A program made the position numbers and the translations under genes. This document shows, piece by piece, positions 21,201-32,989 of a stretch of DNA of 64,000 bases. Numbering within the stretch: position 1 is the stretch's first letter; each line of letters begins with the position of its first letter. The DNA is from Apodospora peruviana. Lineage: Eukaryota > Ascomycota > Sordariomycetes > Sordariales > Lasiosphaeriaceae. The notes under the pieces were generated by a model. That model did no database searches. It worked only from the letters and a program-made list of their open reading frames with translations, and was not told the DNA's origin. The stretch covers positions 526,001 to 590,000 of the forward strand of contig JAUEDM010000003.1 in the NCBI GenBank assembly GCA_033439685.1, read 5' to 3'.

Positions 21201-22414
21201 TCCCGTGACGCCGTTGGAAGGCAAGAAGATACCAAGAGATCAAAACAGCTTGACCAAAGCAACCGCAGAGCAAACAAGAGCGTGATCAGATGAGCCACAT
21301 ATGCCATGGCATCACTGGCAATCGATGGCCTGTTAAGTACGAAAGCCCGAGGTACCACGATCCAGGGCCTCGTGCCATCGGCAGGGGAGACGGAACACGA
21401 ATGCCGCGTGTGACTATAGTCCCATCTCTCACGTAGTGAGAGGGCCATCTTTTATACCTCTCTACACATTAAATGAGCTGTTTGTCAACAGTCTGATATG
21501 ACAGTCCAAATCTCTGGGAGTAACATAATGCGATAGCAGGTGATAACTATCCATAGGTATTTTCTACACCACCTTGATGGCTCGTGTATCGGAGGACAGC
21601 AGTGCGATACCGGCCGGATGTTCAGACCGAGATGCATGGTCGATAACAATGCTGGTAAAGCTAACAAGACGAACAAAGTAACCAACTGAGCATGGTCCAT
21701 GAACCTGGCTGCTATTACAGCTCCCCGTCCGAGAAGACAAATCACCGCAGGATGTTGAAACAGTACAACTTAGGACCGTACCTACCTATACAGCATGGAG
21801 AAGTGTTCCGCGAGCCGAGATACACTCGGGTTGTCAGACACCACATCACATACGTGGAAAGCCAATAAAGAGGACGTAATGGGTACAGGGTCGTGGACGA
21901 TGTCGTGTAACAGGCGGGATACTACCAGGATCGATCGGAGGTATGACATTGTGGATAATCTTACTTGAGATCTGAATGAAAGCAGATCTTTCTCAGCAAA
22001 AGGGACACCAATCAGCGGCCAGGCATGGTCACATCTACGCTAATCTTGCATCGCACGCGCCACATGCATACTTGATGCTTCCAGATGACAAGGTGTGAGA
22101 GAACAAGCACCAACCACGACCCATTCAGATAAAAAATCACAAAGCCTGCAGTCAGACAAAAAGAAGAAGAAAAAAACCGGAGACTATATCTCAGGAGGGA
22201 GTACGTAAGGTAAGGTGCTTAGACCGAAAGAGAGGCACAAAATCCCCGCCGTACATAAAGGGGCTAATCAGCACTGGGTTGGGATTTTACTTCCGAGTAC
22301 GCTACCACAAGTCTCAGATAAATCAACCTTACTCACTCACCGCTTTCACCGCTCAAACTCAAAATAGGCGTCGTCCAGGACAACAACCACTTAACGTGTT
22401 ACGTGAGGGCCAAC
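18249..22414. other. Long gene-poor region (4.2 kb)
   Basis: No gene could be supported. The 181-codon frame at 20541-21086 overlaps another open frame and has no family-like features. A frame at about 19858-20196 (SDETLSSKDPTWAYDHATII ... LELPHISVDMFWDLASSQF, given in part) looks more protein-like but starts after an in-frame stop and has no defined exon context. The right end is the promoter of the ammonia-lyase gene, with an ataaagg element at about 22254-22260. Confidence 0.5.
18464..18470 (-). promoter_or_regulatory. TATA box for reductase gene
   Basis: On the minus strand TATATAA lies about 220 bp upstream of the ATG at 18248 and only about 30 bp upstream of the alternative Met at 18437, so transcription would be expected to begin near that Met. 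A second TATATAA, in a similar GC-rich setting, lies at about 18553-18560. Confidence 0.5.
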
Positions 22415-24613
22415 ATGAACACAACTCGCGCCGATCACGCATCGGAGACCTATGCAGAGTGGTTTGCATTACGTTCTGATATTTTTGGAGGCAGCAAGAA
22501 TGTCTCTCTAACCGGCTCCGATCTGTCCATTGCAGACGTCGTCGCTGTCACACAGTAAAGCGTTCCAGCCCCTTTCCACGCGGATGCCGGCATAGTGCTT
22601 TGTATTACTTAGACTGACCTTTGCATCAGGCACGGCATAGAGGCCCGGCTGACCGAGAATTCCGGCATCCTCCAAAGGGTCAATGACAGCGTCGACTTCC
22701 TTGAGGACCAGCTCAGCAATGGCGCAGTCATCTATGGCGTCAACACCGGCTTTGGCGGTAGCGCAGACACCCGAACCAAGCGTCTCGAGCGTCTCCAAAG
22801 CGCCGCAATTCAGCATCTCAACGTTGGTATCCTGCTACAAAGCGACAAGGGTATTGTGAAAGACAAGGACAGGAAGCCAGAGAACCGGCTGCTCCGCAGT
22901 CATGCGCTGCCTAGTCCCATCGTTCGGGCCGCCATGCTGGTCCGCTGTAACTCGCTCTTGAGAGGCCATTCGGGTGTGCGTCTTTCCGTCATTGAAGCAA
23001 TCATGACCCTCATCTCCAAGGGCATGACTCCCGTGGTGCCACTGCGAGGTAGCATCTCGGCATCCGGTGACCTCTCAACACTGTCGTACATTGCCGGCGC
23101 AATCGAGGGCAATCCAGATGTGTTCCTCGAGGTGTCCGGGCGTGACAAGGAGGACAAGTTTCTATCTGCCGACAGGGCTCTCGACGTCGCCGGTCTACAA
23201 CCCGTCCGGCTGCAGGCCAAGGAGGGTCTCGGAATCACCAACGGCACAGCACCAAGTTGTGCGGCAGCGTGCATCGTGGTACACCAGGCCAACCAGCTCG
23301 CCCTCCTGATCCAGCTTCTCACTGCCATGGGCACAGAGGCGCTTGCAGGCACGGCGCACAACTACCACCCCTTCATCTCCGCCATCCGCCCGCACTCGGG
23401 CCAGACCGAGGCGGCCGCCAACATCCTCACCTTCCTCTCCGGGTCCAAGATCTCGTCCGACCGTGACCCAGACCAGATTGGACTCGCCCAGGACCGCTAC
23501 GCTCTGCGGACCGCGCCGCAATGGATCGGCCCGCAGCTCGAGGACCTGTTGCTCGCTACGCGCCAGGTAACGGCCGAACTCAACTCGACGACGGATAATC
23601 CGCTTATCGACGCCCCCGGGGGCCGTGTCCACCACGGCGGCAACTTTCAGGCCATGGCCATCACCTCGGCGATGGAGAAGTCCATGACGGCGGTGCAGAG
23701 CCTCGGCCGGCTCATCTTTGCGCAGAGCTCGGAGCTGATTAACAACATGACCAACAAGGGCCTGCCGCCCAACCTCAGCGCCGACGAGCCGAGCGAATCC
23801 TTCACCATGAAGGGGTTCGATGTCAACATGGCGGCCTACATGGCCGAGCTCGCGTACCTCGCCCACCCAGTCAGCACGCACGTGCAGGTCGCCGAGATGA
23901 CTAACCAGTCGGTCAACTCGATGGCGCTGGTGACGGCGCGGTACGCGCTGGAGGCCGTCGAGATGCTATCCCTGATGGCGGCCACCTATATCTACGTGCT
24001 CTGCCAGGCCGTCGACCTCCGCGTGATGCAGATCGAGTTCCGCAAGCGGGTTCCTCGGCTTGTGCGGATGGCCTTGGACGCCAGCTTTGGTTGGGAAGTG
24101 GCCGATGAGAAGCTCGTCAAGGTCGCCACTGCTGCTCTGCTCACTCGGTGGGACCACCTCGCCCACCTCGACTGTGCCGACCGCTGCTCAACAGCAGCCA
24201 AGGAGTCCCTTGGCGTCCTCGTCGAGCATCTCATTCGCAATCCTTCATCACGTACCGAAAAACTCACCAAACTGGGGTTGTACAAGACTCACCTCTCTGA
24301 GGAACTTTACAATGCGTACGACAACCAGCGTCGCGCCTTCACAAATCAGCAAAATACGCGCGACTACCTCAGCTCCGCGACACGGATCATTTACACGTTT
24401 GTCCGCGACGAGCTGGATATCCCCTTTCACCGCGGCGTGATCGATCATCCGCCGCTTTTGGTGGAGAGCGGCGAGGCCGATCAGGAGAACAGGAAGCGGA
24501 TTCTGGGCACAATGGCAGCGGAGATCTATGAAGCGCTGAGAAGGGGTGATCTGATGGACCGGATCATGCGGTGGGGTGTTGAAGCGAAAGCTTTTGATCA
24601 ACCCCAGGTCTGA
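22415..24613 (+). CDS. Aromatic amino-acid ammonia-lyase (PAL/TAL)
   Basis: Two exons, 22415..22554 and 22630..24613, joined by a 75-bp intron, give 707 residues. The MIO cofactor triad Ala-Ser-Gly is at about 191-193 (SISASGDLS), the catalytic Tyr at about 82 (IYGVNTGFGG), and further family blocks follow: ITNGTAPS, TTDNPLID, HHGGNFQA, QSSELINN, and the E/Q-rich region near VQVAEMTNQSVNS. The enzyme removes ammonia from phenylalanine or tyrosine to give cinnamate or coumarate. The substrate-selectivity pair at about 109-110 is His-Leu (IQHLNVG), as in bacterial tyrosine ammonia-lyase; plant PAL has Phe-Leu and yeast-type PAL/TAL His-Gln. A role in phenylalanine catabolism or phenylpropanoid supply is plausible. 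The extended C-terminal helical region seen in eukaryotic PALs is present. Confidence 0.95.
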
Positions 24614-25133
24614 TTTGCCGCTGGAGGGTTAGTATGAACCATGACAGGTCTTAGATGGCGGATACAACTTACATGCATGGATGATGGATGGAGTTCTGAG
24701 ATGGATAAAAGAAAGGACAGACAGAGCACAGCAGATGAGTTGGCACATATCATATTGCGTTGAATTTATTTTTATTTTATTTTTTATTCTCTTGATGTCC
24801 TTTCGTTGTCTTCAACCATTACCTCCACTTGGTGATCATCAGGCCTATACTTTTATAGACCAACATACAAGTTCTCAACTCGTCCCGAATTTATCTGGCT
24901 AGTGCATCATGATACCAGGTTTTCTGGGCTCATTTCGCTCAGAAGTTTACTTCTTACCACTCACTGGGTTTCTCATAAATGATCAGTTCTTTAATATTAC
25001 CGGCCATAAAGCCATAAATACCACAACTAAAAGACCTGTTGTCGGTTGGAGAACGGCAAAAGGGACTAGGTTTATTAGAACAACAATCTTGCAGCTGAAA
25101 GTAAGGGTTTAGTTAGGGCTAAAGTCGCTATCG

Positions 25134-25165
<32 letters not shown>

Positions 25166-25501
25166 TCGGGACGGCGAGATCGGAGCAGCCAGATCTCGGC
25201 AGAGCTTCGGCACCGCGGGCAAATAACAAGCGCCCGTTGTTTATCTTGATCGGTTGGAGGGGCAGATGGCATGCGAAACACGGCACGTGCCGCAGACCCC
25301 TCATTCAGGTCATCAATCAGGCCGACGGGCCATGGTCGGGCTCAAAGCAAGCTCCATCAAACTTTCTGGACCTCCCTGACCTCCTCACAACCCCCGACGG
25401 CAGGAGACGAAAAGCACAAGATTCTTGCATTTGCACTGCCACACTCGCCGACACCCACCTAGCGACACTAACGTAACCATACCTCGCCCGTTTTGCCAAC
25501 G
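24614..25501. other. Intergenic region with long poly-C tract
   Basis: No gene. T-rich segment near 24760-24790 suits the 3' end of the ammonia-lyase transcript; a 31-base C run lies at 25134-25164. The last ~250 bp are the promoter of the calmodulin-like gene. Confidence 0.6.
25134..25164. repeat. C31 homopolymer
   Basis: Thirty-one consecutive C. The opposite strand is G31, able to form G-quadruplexes; true length may differ because such runs are hard to sequence. Confidence 0.85.
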
Positions 25502-26371
25502 ATGAGCCTCTCAGTCAGTCGCCTGCGGTCGCGCTCCCCCCCTCCCCCCACCTATTCCCGCTATTCTAGCCTCTGTCTAACTCGGGTCGGGAACTGACAT
25601 TTTGAGCCATAAAAATCCACAGGCCTCGAACCAGCAGCAAAAGCAGATCCTGACCAAGGATCAGATCGCCCAGTTCAAGGAAGTCTTTGATGTTTTTGTA
25701 GGTTTTCCAACTTTGTTTGTCCTGACAGACAAACCGAGATGCAGCTTGACTGACTGGCTAAACCGATGTAGGACAAGGATGGCACTGGTGAGTCTCGGTC
25801 TTCCATCTGAACTCATTCCCCTTGCACAATGTCCGCAGGGAGAACCCACTGTTGACTTGGGATGCGATACCAGGTGACATCACCGCCGAAGAGCTTGGCC
25901 ATGTCATGAAAGAGCTCGGCCTCAACCCCAGCGAGTCCGAGCTGAAGGACCTGGTCGACGAAGCCGACGAGAACAATGATGGCGTCATCAATTTTGAGGG
26001 TGACTATGACCCCCTCTGTCAACAACTTCGGTAACCCTTTTGCTCACATCCACCTACAGAGTTCCTCAATCTCATGTCCCAGAGGGTCGGTGACACCGAC
26101 ACCGAGCAGGAGCTCATCAGCGCCTTCAAGGTCTTTGACCAGGACGGCAGCGGGACCATCTCAACCGAAGAGCTCCGCAACGTGCTCCGGTCCCTTGGCG
26201 AGAACCTGACGGATGCCGAGCTCGACGAGATGGTCCAGATGGCCGACAAGAATGGCGATGGTCATATTGACTGTAAGGTTTTCCCGTCTGACTGGTGCCA
26301 GCAGCTAAATATGCATCATGTACTGACGTCACACCCAATCAGACCACGAGTTTGCCCAGATCATGAAATAG
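25502..26371 (+). CDS. Calmodulin-like protein, four EF-hands
   Basis: Exons 25623..25697, 25772..25787, 25874..25999, 26060..26272 and 26343..26371 join in frame, with five good splice pairs. The first exon is uncertain: ATG 25502 with a four-codon exon (MSLS) and a weak GTCAGT donor at 25514 restores frame to ASNQQQKQILTKDQ; total then 156 residues. Four complete 12-residue calcium loops are seen: DKDGTGDITAEE, DENNDGVINFEE, DQDGSGTISTEE and DKNGDGHIDYHE. The first loop is split by a 16-nt micro-exon. Canonical fungal calmodulin is almost invariant and starts MADSLTEEQ; this sequence differs widely, so it is a paralogue. It probably acts as a calcium sensor binding target helices; the Gln-rich N-terminal extension is unusual. 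Confidence 0.85.
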
Positions 26372-28094
26372 GATTCTGAGTCTGAGCACTTGGAGCAGGA
26401 CTCGGAGGGTCTTCCTCAGAAGCCGAGGCGGCGTCGCAGGGATAGGTTGCGTGAGAAGTGTCGCATTCAGTGAACGGTTGTTTTTTGACGTAGCGTAAAA
26501 AGGAGCGCAAGCAGTTCAGTTTTGATTACCCACAGCACACAGAGAGAATCATCTCACCACTATTAGATAGCGATATCAGGAAAAAGCAGGCCTACCCAAC
26601 TCATGTCATGGATCGAGCCTTTAACACTGGTGAATCTCGTGCTAACAACATTATCGTACGATTTCTCAGGCAGTCATACGTACGTTGGTATTTACAGAGT
26701 TCCCCGTCTCAAAAGTCACATCCAGGACCCCCATTCCCTTGCTAAGAGTCTCTCATCCTATCATCACCCACACAAGGTTTGGTATTTTCCGTCGCAAGTT
26801 TCGTCCCTCGGTCTGAGAAGGACGGTGAATAAGCTGAGCCATGTTTATTGCTGTCTGCCTCCTCGAGCAGCCACCCATGCGAAGGTCCAGGCGAAAGATA
26901 GAGACGCGTATACAGGCTTATCCTTACCTTGAAACGCTCCACGGTCGTCCCATCTGAGATACGAAGACGCTTACTTGAACCATGACAGCCCATCACAAAA
27001 CGTCTACTACTCCCAACAAACTCAACCGTCCGCCTACCCGCACCATCCAGATCCTCCTTCGCCGACAAACCTGAGAGCGTCATCTTCCAGCTTCGTCTAC
27101 AGGGAGGGACAAGGGACTTGAAGAAAAGAGCATACTTATCCTAAACATGGGAAAGAGGCACCACGAGAGTTTCCACATTGCTCCGCTGTTTAGTTGAGCC
27201 TGAATTTCAGGGGCTGACTACTTCGCTAACGGATCAGCCTAGTATACGGCCGCTTCCTATTCCTGTTTTTTTTTCCCCAGGAATTGCGAATCTGTAATCG
27301 AAATTTTGAGCTGATGATAGGAACACTCCGACTCCTGTTTTCCAGACGATAGTTGCACACGTCTGGCTACAGCACACACACATAAAAGATCCCGTTGTTA
27401 ACTGTCAATTTTCCTGTCCAATTTTCTTGATGTTATGGCGTTTTGCCCGGGATCGTAGTCCCCCCCAGATTGCCAAAAAATGATGAGACTTATCAAACGA
27501 AGTCCGCCTGTCACGGACGAATCGTCTCTGGCTCGGTGCTTACAAGAGCTGTCTCCCGATCTCTGGCAGTGTTGGTAATATAATCCACATGACAACTTCA
27601 AGCAATGACATCCGCATGTACGACGGTCAGGAGCTCGGATATCAACCGTCCGTCCCTCGTTGCGCGACCCGTCTCCGATCTCATTAAGGATGTATTTTCA
27701 CACAAGCTACTGCCCAGTACCTACAGCCTGATTATAAACTCCATTATCTTCCATGGGCATCACCGGAGCGACCGGAGTGAGATCATCACAGACCGGGGAC
27801 CCCATTTTAGCATTGCTGAGATACTCGGCGACCTGCACCTTGTCGGCGCTGCGTTCACTTACAACCCGCGACAGATTATTTATCTCAAAGAACAGACGAA
27901 AGCTCTATTACAAGCAAATTCAACATTGTATCAGACCAGTTCAGTGTGATTCTACTCTAAATATAGTGGAGGGGAGATTTTCCATAGTTTTCCGTCCCAT
28001 CCATGATCCGGACCAGTTACCGGCTCGCGTTGTCACAAGCCCCCATCCCAGTTTCGCAAAGGTTTCTCCCACCAAAGGCCCCAAAACTTGAAAA
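26372..28094. other. Intergenic region
   Basis: Convergent spacer of 1.7 kb; no gene, tRNA or repeat recognised. Confidence 0.55.
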
Positions 28095-28637
28095 TCAAGC
28101 CTTATTCGGCACAGGCTCGCCGTACGGACCAATAAAACTCTGCAAGTAATCCAACTTGCCGACCGGCACGCCCTTTGACCGGAGGATATTATACGCCGTG
28201 GTCAGATGAAAAAAGAAGTTGGGCAGCGCCCAGCCGAACAGGTAACCCCGGCCGGTAGTAGTAATGGTGCCCCTGGGGCCGACCTGGATCTGGGCGGTCT
28301 TGTCCTCGGTGCCCTCGACGGCTTTGTGAGAGATCGACTTGGCGAGCTCGAGCGACTTCTCGGCCGTGGCGATCAGGTCCTCCAGGGTCTTCTCGTCCTT
28401 GGCCGACTGGAAGCCGCTGGCGTCGCCGGCGATGCGCTCGACCGTCCTGGCCACGATGGTGGACAGAAACTGGACCTGGAAGGACAAGGGAAGCATATCC
28501 TCGTAGAGGCGCGCCTCGGGGAAGGAGGCCGCATCGGGCGAGGCCTGGGCCTTCTTGAGGATGCCGACCAGGGAGGTTAGGCCGCGGATGTAGACCTGGA
28601 TGCTCGATTCGTAGACGCTGAAAGCGGGGGAGGACAT
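28095..28637 (-). CDS. DUF1993 family protein
   Basis: A single exon of 180 residues. The start MSSPAFSVYESSIQVYIRGL, the central EDMLPLSFQVQF and the end HLTTAYNILRSKGVPVGKLDY followed by GPYG fit the DUF1993 family, which belongs to the DinB-like four-helix-bundle group. These proteins have no proven function; related bundles bind a metal with three histidines, of which H (FFFHLTTAY) is one visible candidate. Length matches the family. It has no signal peptide, so it is probably cytosolic. On the coding strand the start codon is preceded by A19. Confidence 0.88.
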   Translation of the reverse strand: MSSPAFSVYESSIQVYIRGLTSLVGILKKAQASPDAASFPEARLYEDMLPLSFQVQFLSTIVARTVERIAGDASGFQSAKDEKTLEDLIATAEKSLELAKSISHKAVEGTEDKTAQIQVGPRGTITTTGRGYLFGWALPNFFFHLTTAYNILRSKGVPVGKLDYLQSFIGPYGEPVPNKA

Positions 28638-28638
28638 G

Positions 28639-28657
28639 TTTTTTTTTTTTTTTTTTT
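28639..28657. repeat. T19 homopolymer (A19 leader of DUF1993 gene)
   Basis: Nineteen T on the plus strand; one base separates it from the reverse-strand ATG, so the transcript would have an A19 run directly before the start codon. Confidence 0.9.
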
Positions 28658-31600
28658 GATGGGCTGTCTGTGGGTTTGTTTTAGTTGGTAAGGTAAGGGG
28701 TTTGAGAATGAAGAGCTGGGTTCAAAATTCGAGTTTATTTTCTCATTGAGGATATAGTTTTCGGGCTTGTCGTCATTGTGACGATGGATTTGAGGGGGAG
28801 ACCATGCCAAGGTTATATAGGTGATTGCACGGTGGGCAATGCGGAGCCTTTGGTGGGTGAAACCGAGCCACAGAATGACCGCATTATCCAGCACCGGCAG
28901 TTAATTAGTTCCACTGGCGGAAACGTCGGTTGTTTGGTGATAGTGGTACGTGTGATGATACCCGAAGGGATTCCGTCCCCGGCGGAGACTTTCTGTGCGC
29001 GTGTTAGCGTTGAGAGATATCATGGAAGCAACAAATAGCAAGACGAGCAAATATGTCGGTCGGCACAACAGTTGCACCCTTTCTTTTCATGGCTGATTGA
29101 TAATGTTTTGATATTATCCTTTCAAACAACATGTAAATGCAAAGGACTCTAAAAGGGTTAATTACTCTACGTCTTTACAAGAGGATACGTGGCATGCTGG
29201 TGCCGGGTATACGAATACGGCCTGTACTTATTGGAGACGATTCCCCATGTTCCACTTCCAGCCGGCGAGTTCGGTGAGACAGGCCGCTCCGCTTACAAAT
29301 GCGTGACGGAGTTGATGAGAAATCAGAGACGCCCTCGCGTTTTCCCCACTGGAGCGGCATTATGGCTCAGGCCGACTCCGGAGTCCGAAAAAGGGGAGGG
29401 GTTGGGAAAGCAAACCGAAGAGACAACCGCATTGAAAACTTGACGATGATTTCATGGTGTTGAGGCTGAAAAAGCTTAGGTAGTTGGAGGATAAGCTTAT
29501 TATTGGGATGATGTAATGTCAGGTTACAGGTCACATGCATGTGAGTGAGAACAGCGAGATCAGCCCTCTTGGAAAACCGTTTCGGGTCCAATGGGCAGGG
29601 GTTTGGTAAGCACGCAATCGCCCTGCCGGATGGCAAGAAAATTTGATGCGAACATTTCACCCAAGACACCAACAGACATGAGAAAAGCTTGGCACTGTGC
29701 AAGCCGTATATTTTCTCAATTGGAGTTACTAAGTGCAACTTCAAATATGCAAAATGAGATATAATGTCTTCGTTTGCTGGCATGGCCCTTCAGTACAATC
29801 CAGTGATTCTCCGTAGAAATCTTGGACAGCGGACTTCATATCGCCTCCCTGGTGTCGCGGTCGTAAACTGGATGCTTGGGAAGTCAGCGATTGCCTCTGT
29901 CAACGCCCATGACAACTCCTCCTCGCCTGTTATCGCATGAAAAGTACAACGGTTTCGACCGTACAACTCTATCTCTTCTTCCCGAACTTCTGATTAGAGT
30001 TGTTCACCTATGTTGAGCGGCCTTCCCTCGCACCCTCCAGTCACAGCCACCATGTTGGTTATGGTAGCGAGTTTTGGCGTGTTTCCTGCTGCGGAGGTCA
30101 GATTTTAGTTGCAACTCGGCGTCAGCCAGCATTGCAGGTGCATCGCCTTGCCCATCAACATGAGTAGAGAACCTGTTTTGGGTGCTTACCTGGTAAATAG
30201 GTTCCAACCATGAAGGCGGGTCTCTTTCACAAGCCGTCTTTCCGCAGCACTGGTCGCCAAAGAGAGGACGCGGAGATAGCTCCCTTCAATAAGCACGCCG
30301 CGGTCTTCAAAATCCCCCATCTAACTTATAGAGACCACGGCGTCATGCTCAGCCTAGCCAACAAAAACGAAGCCATGACAGCCGTAGGAGTGGCCGGTGT
30401 GCAGTCCCCCTTACCATGCACATTTTCCCATGGCCACTCTGCCGTTGCTCGAATCAGATAATCAACCCAATCGACGTGGTTTACGTCGAGACAGCTTCTC
30501 TGCACTTGAGCTCGACTGTAAGACGTCGTCAAAGCGGACCACCGACATATGCAGCCAACAACAAATACAGCTTTCTCTTTGTAATCATCTCAATGTGTCG
30601 AGTTTGTCGGCATCCGAGCACAACTTGAAAACGACCTGAGCGTGTCATCAGATGCCTTTGACAACGCCGTGTTCTTTTTCGATGTCTTGATTATGCAGGG
30701 ACTCAACGGAAGACAGCCGGCCTGAACGCGCCTTATTGGAAGAAAAACTGAACCTGGTTATATTGCACAGAACCAGCACCTTCTCTATTCTGCGGAGACG
30801 TGGCAAGGTTCTGGTACTGCTGGCACTAATTTCGCGCCAACTGCCCAATCCGATCCCCCCGGACCGCTGTACGAAGAATCCGCCGGGGGGCGGATGCGTG
30901 AGACGGGAGTGAAAGTGCACGCACGGTCTACCTTTTCCTGAGAAAGACGGGATGCTGTCTTTCACCTTCCAGGGGTTTGAGGCCTCAGAGATGGGTCTGT
31001 CGGAGCCTAGACCATTCTGCTTTCTTCCGTGTCCGCGGTCTTTGACCGCAGCTTAGTCCTGCTTGCGCCACGAGCAGCATGGTGGTGATAAAGAAAAGGG
31101 AAGTACAGACTGAGATGCTACGGAGGATAATTTTGATCCAACACCACATGCTCCCAACGGTCGAGTTCAGGGGACCGTGCAACCTAAACCTGCAAGGCCC
31201 GTTAGGATAGTACGTCAAGTTGTGGTCTGTGTTTTTTTTGGTGGCGCTCGAAACTACCACACCGAGCAGCACACCGGCATGCAAAAGCTGGGGCGCGCGC
31301 GGCTTTCCTTCTCAGTCCATACTGTCGACATGCGGGCAGTGGGTTCTGATAACAGTCTAAACAAACTGCCGGCTCCTTCGGGGCCCGGTGGTCTTGATTG
31401 CATCTTGTGGCTTGCAAGTTTGGAACTTTTGGAATGTCAGAGCGCCGTGTTTGTGGCGGCCGGGCATCTATGGCTCGACTGCCATGAACATGCTTTTCTT
31501 GTTGAGCGCCTTTATTTAATGATGAAGGAAAGGGTGAAATTCAGGAGGCAGGCGTAGCATTGAAGGTGTGGGTCATATTCCGTGAATAATTGATGTCTGC

Positions 31601-32020
31601 TCTGAGACGCATACAAATCAAAGTTGATTCTCAAAGTTGAACTGTTTGTTGATAAATATCATCAAATTTGTTTGAAACCGAGTATTTGGTAATCGGCAAA
31701 CCTAGGTAAGGTACTCAACAATGTTGCACATGTAAGTCATTACACCTCATATAAAGACCGGTCTTGGCACCACATACTACGAGATTGTGGATGGCGAAAT
31801 AAGAAATAAATTAAAGGCTTGACAAGCAACCTTGTGCGATAACACGAGGATGTTAAGGTCGCGGAACCTGGGGTCAGCAAGGGCAGATCGGGCAAACTCG
31901 ATAGGACTTGCACAGAGCAGCAGCTCGCGTCCCCCCAAAATAAAAATCCGGGGTAGACTCGTTCCGGGAACTGCCAAGGGCCAGAGAGAGTAGCATAAGC
32001 AGGTCCTCCTGCCCAATCTC

Positions 32021-32056
32021 GCTGGCACTGGCTGGCACTGGCTGGCACTGGCTGGC
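32021..32056. repeat. Tandem 10-bp repeat GCTGGCACTG, 3.6 copies
   Basis: Three perfect copies plus GCTGGC. The open frames across it simply translate the repeat and give no sign of a gene. Confidence 0.9.
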
Positions 32057-32970
32057 GAACGGGTGAGGAGGTCCGAGCAACCTACCTCTGACACCTTTCT
32101 CGATTTGGTCTGGTCGCTTGCGGCCGTCAGCCAATACACGGACGGGACGACATTCAAGAGGGGTCGGGGAACAGGGTTGGAGCGGGAAGAGTATCCGTAT
32201 CCTGGAAGCTGCAGATGGCCCATCCAAGATTGAAGAATGGGGAACGGTGGTTAGGAATCCATAGCGTCGCCGGTGAAGAAAAAGTGAGGAGAGAAAAAGG
32301 CCCGAGGCTGGTAGGAATTCGCACTAGTTCGAAGAAAGTACCCAAATACTAAGAAAAGGCAACAGCCAACAGCAGCAACAAGACCACCTCAGACGTCCCG
32401 TGTCTTGGCCATCTGCTGCAAAACCCGCAGAAAAATATTGAAAGTCAAAGCGTTCCTGGGGTCGTCGACAAGATGCCGCACTGACATGTCGTTCGTCTGA
32501 CCGATGGGATGTGCTGCTGGATCGTCACCGTCACAGAGTCCCGGCACGGCGGGAGATCATCGCCGGACACCCTTGGCTCTTCTTCGTACACTACTTAGCT
32601 CGCTGTCATGGAGAACCTTAAGCACGATTTAGACTCGTTTGCAACGCTATCTCGATTATGAGCTTCGAGATTCCTTGGTCCGATAATATCGAGGATTCCA
32701 CGTGTGCTGTTCTTTGACATACTGGAGCCAGCCACCACTCCTTCATGGTCCCGTTGTCAGTCAGCTGGTAAGGGGCCCTGGGTTACACAGCATCCATCAT
32801 CGCTTCTTCTTCCCGTCCTGCCTGTCCAGCATCCATTGTAGGTCGACAATGGACTTTACCCCCGCTCGAGGCAACTGGCCCGAGCCGGTGCGTGCCGGGG
32901 TTGGCACACACCGACTTGTTGACTACAGCTGCAAGCCACTGGATGCGCGATGGTCCAAGTACCCTCCCCT

Positions 32971-32989
32971 CCCCCCCCCCCCCCCCCCC
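32971..32989. repeat. C19 homopolymer
   Basis: Nineteen C, preceded by CCCTCCCCT; the second long C run in the window. Confidence 0.85.

Noticed and set aside
32021..32056. CRISPR-like or coding repeat
   Set aside because: A simple 10-bp tandem repeat without spacers; the genome is eukaryotic.
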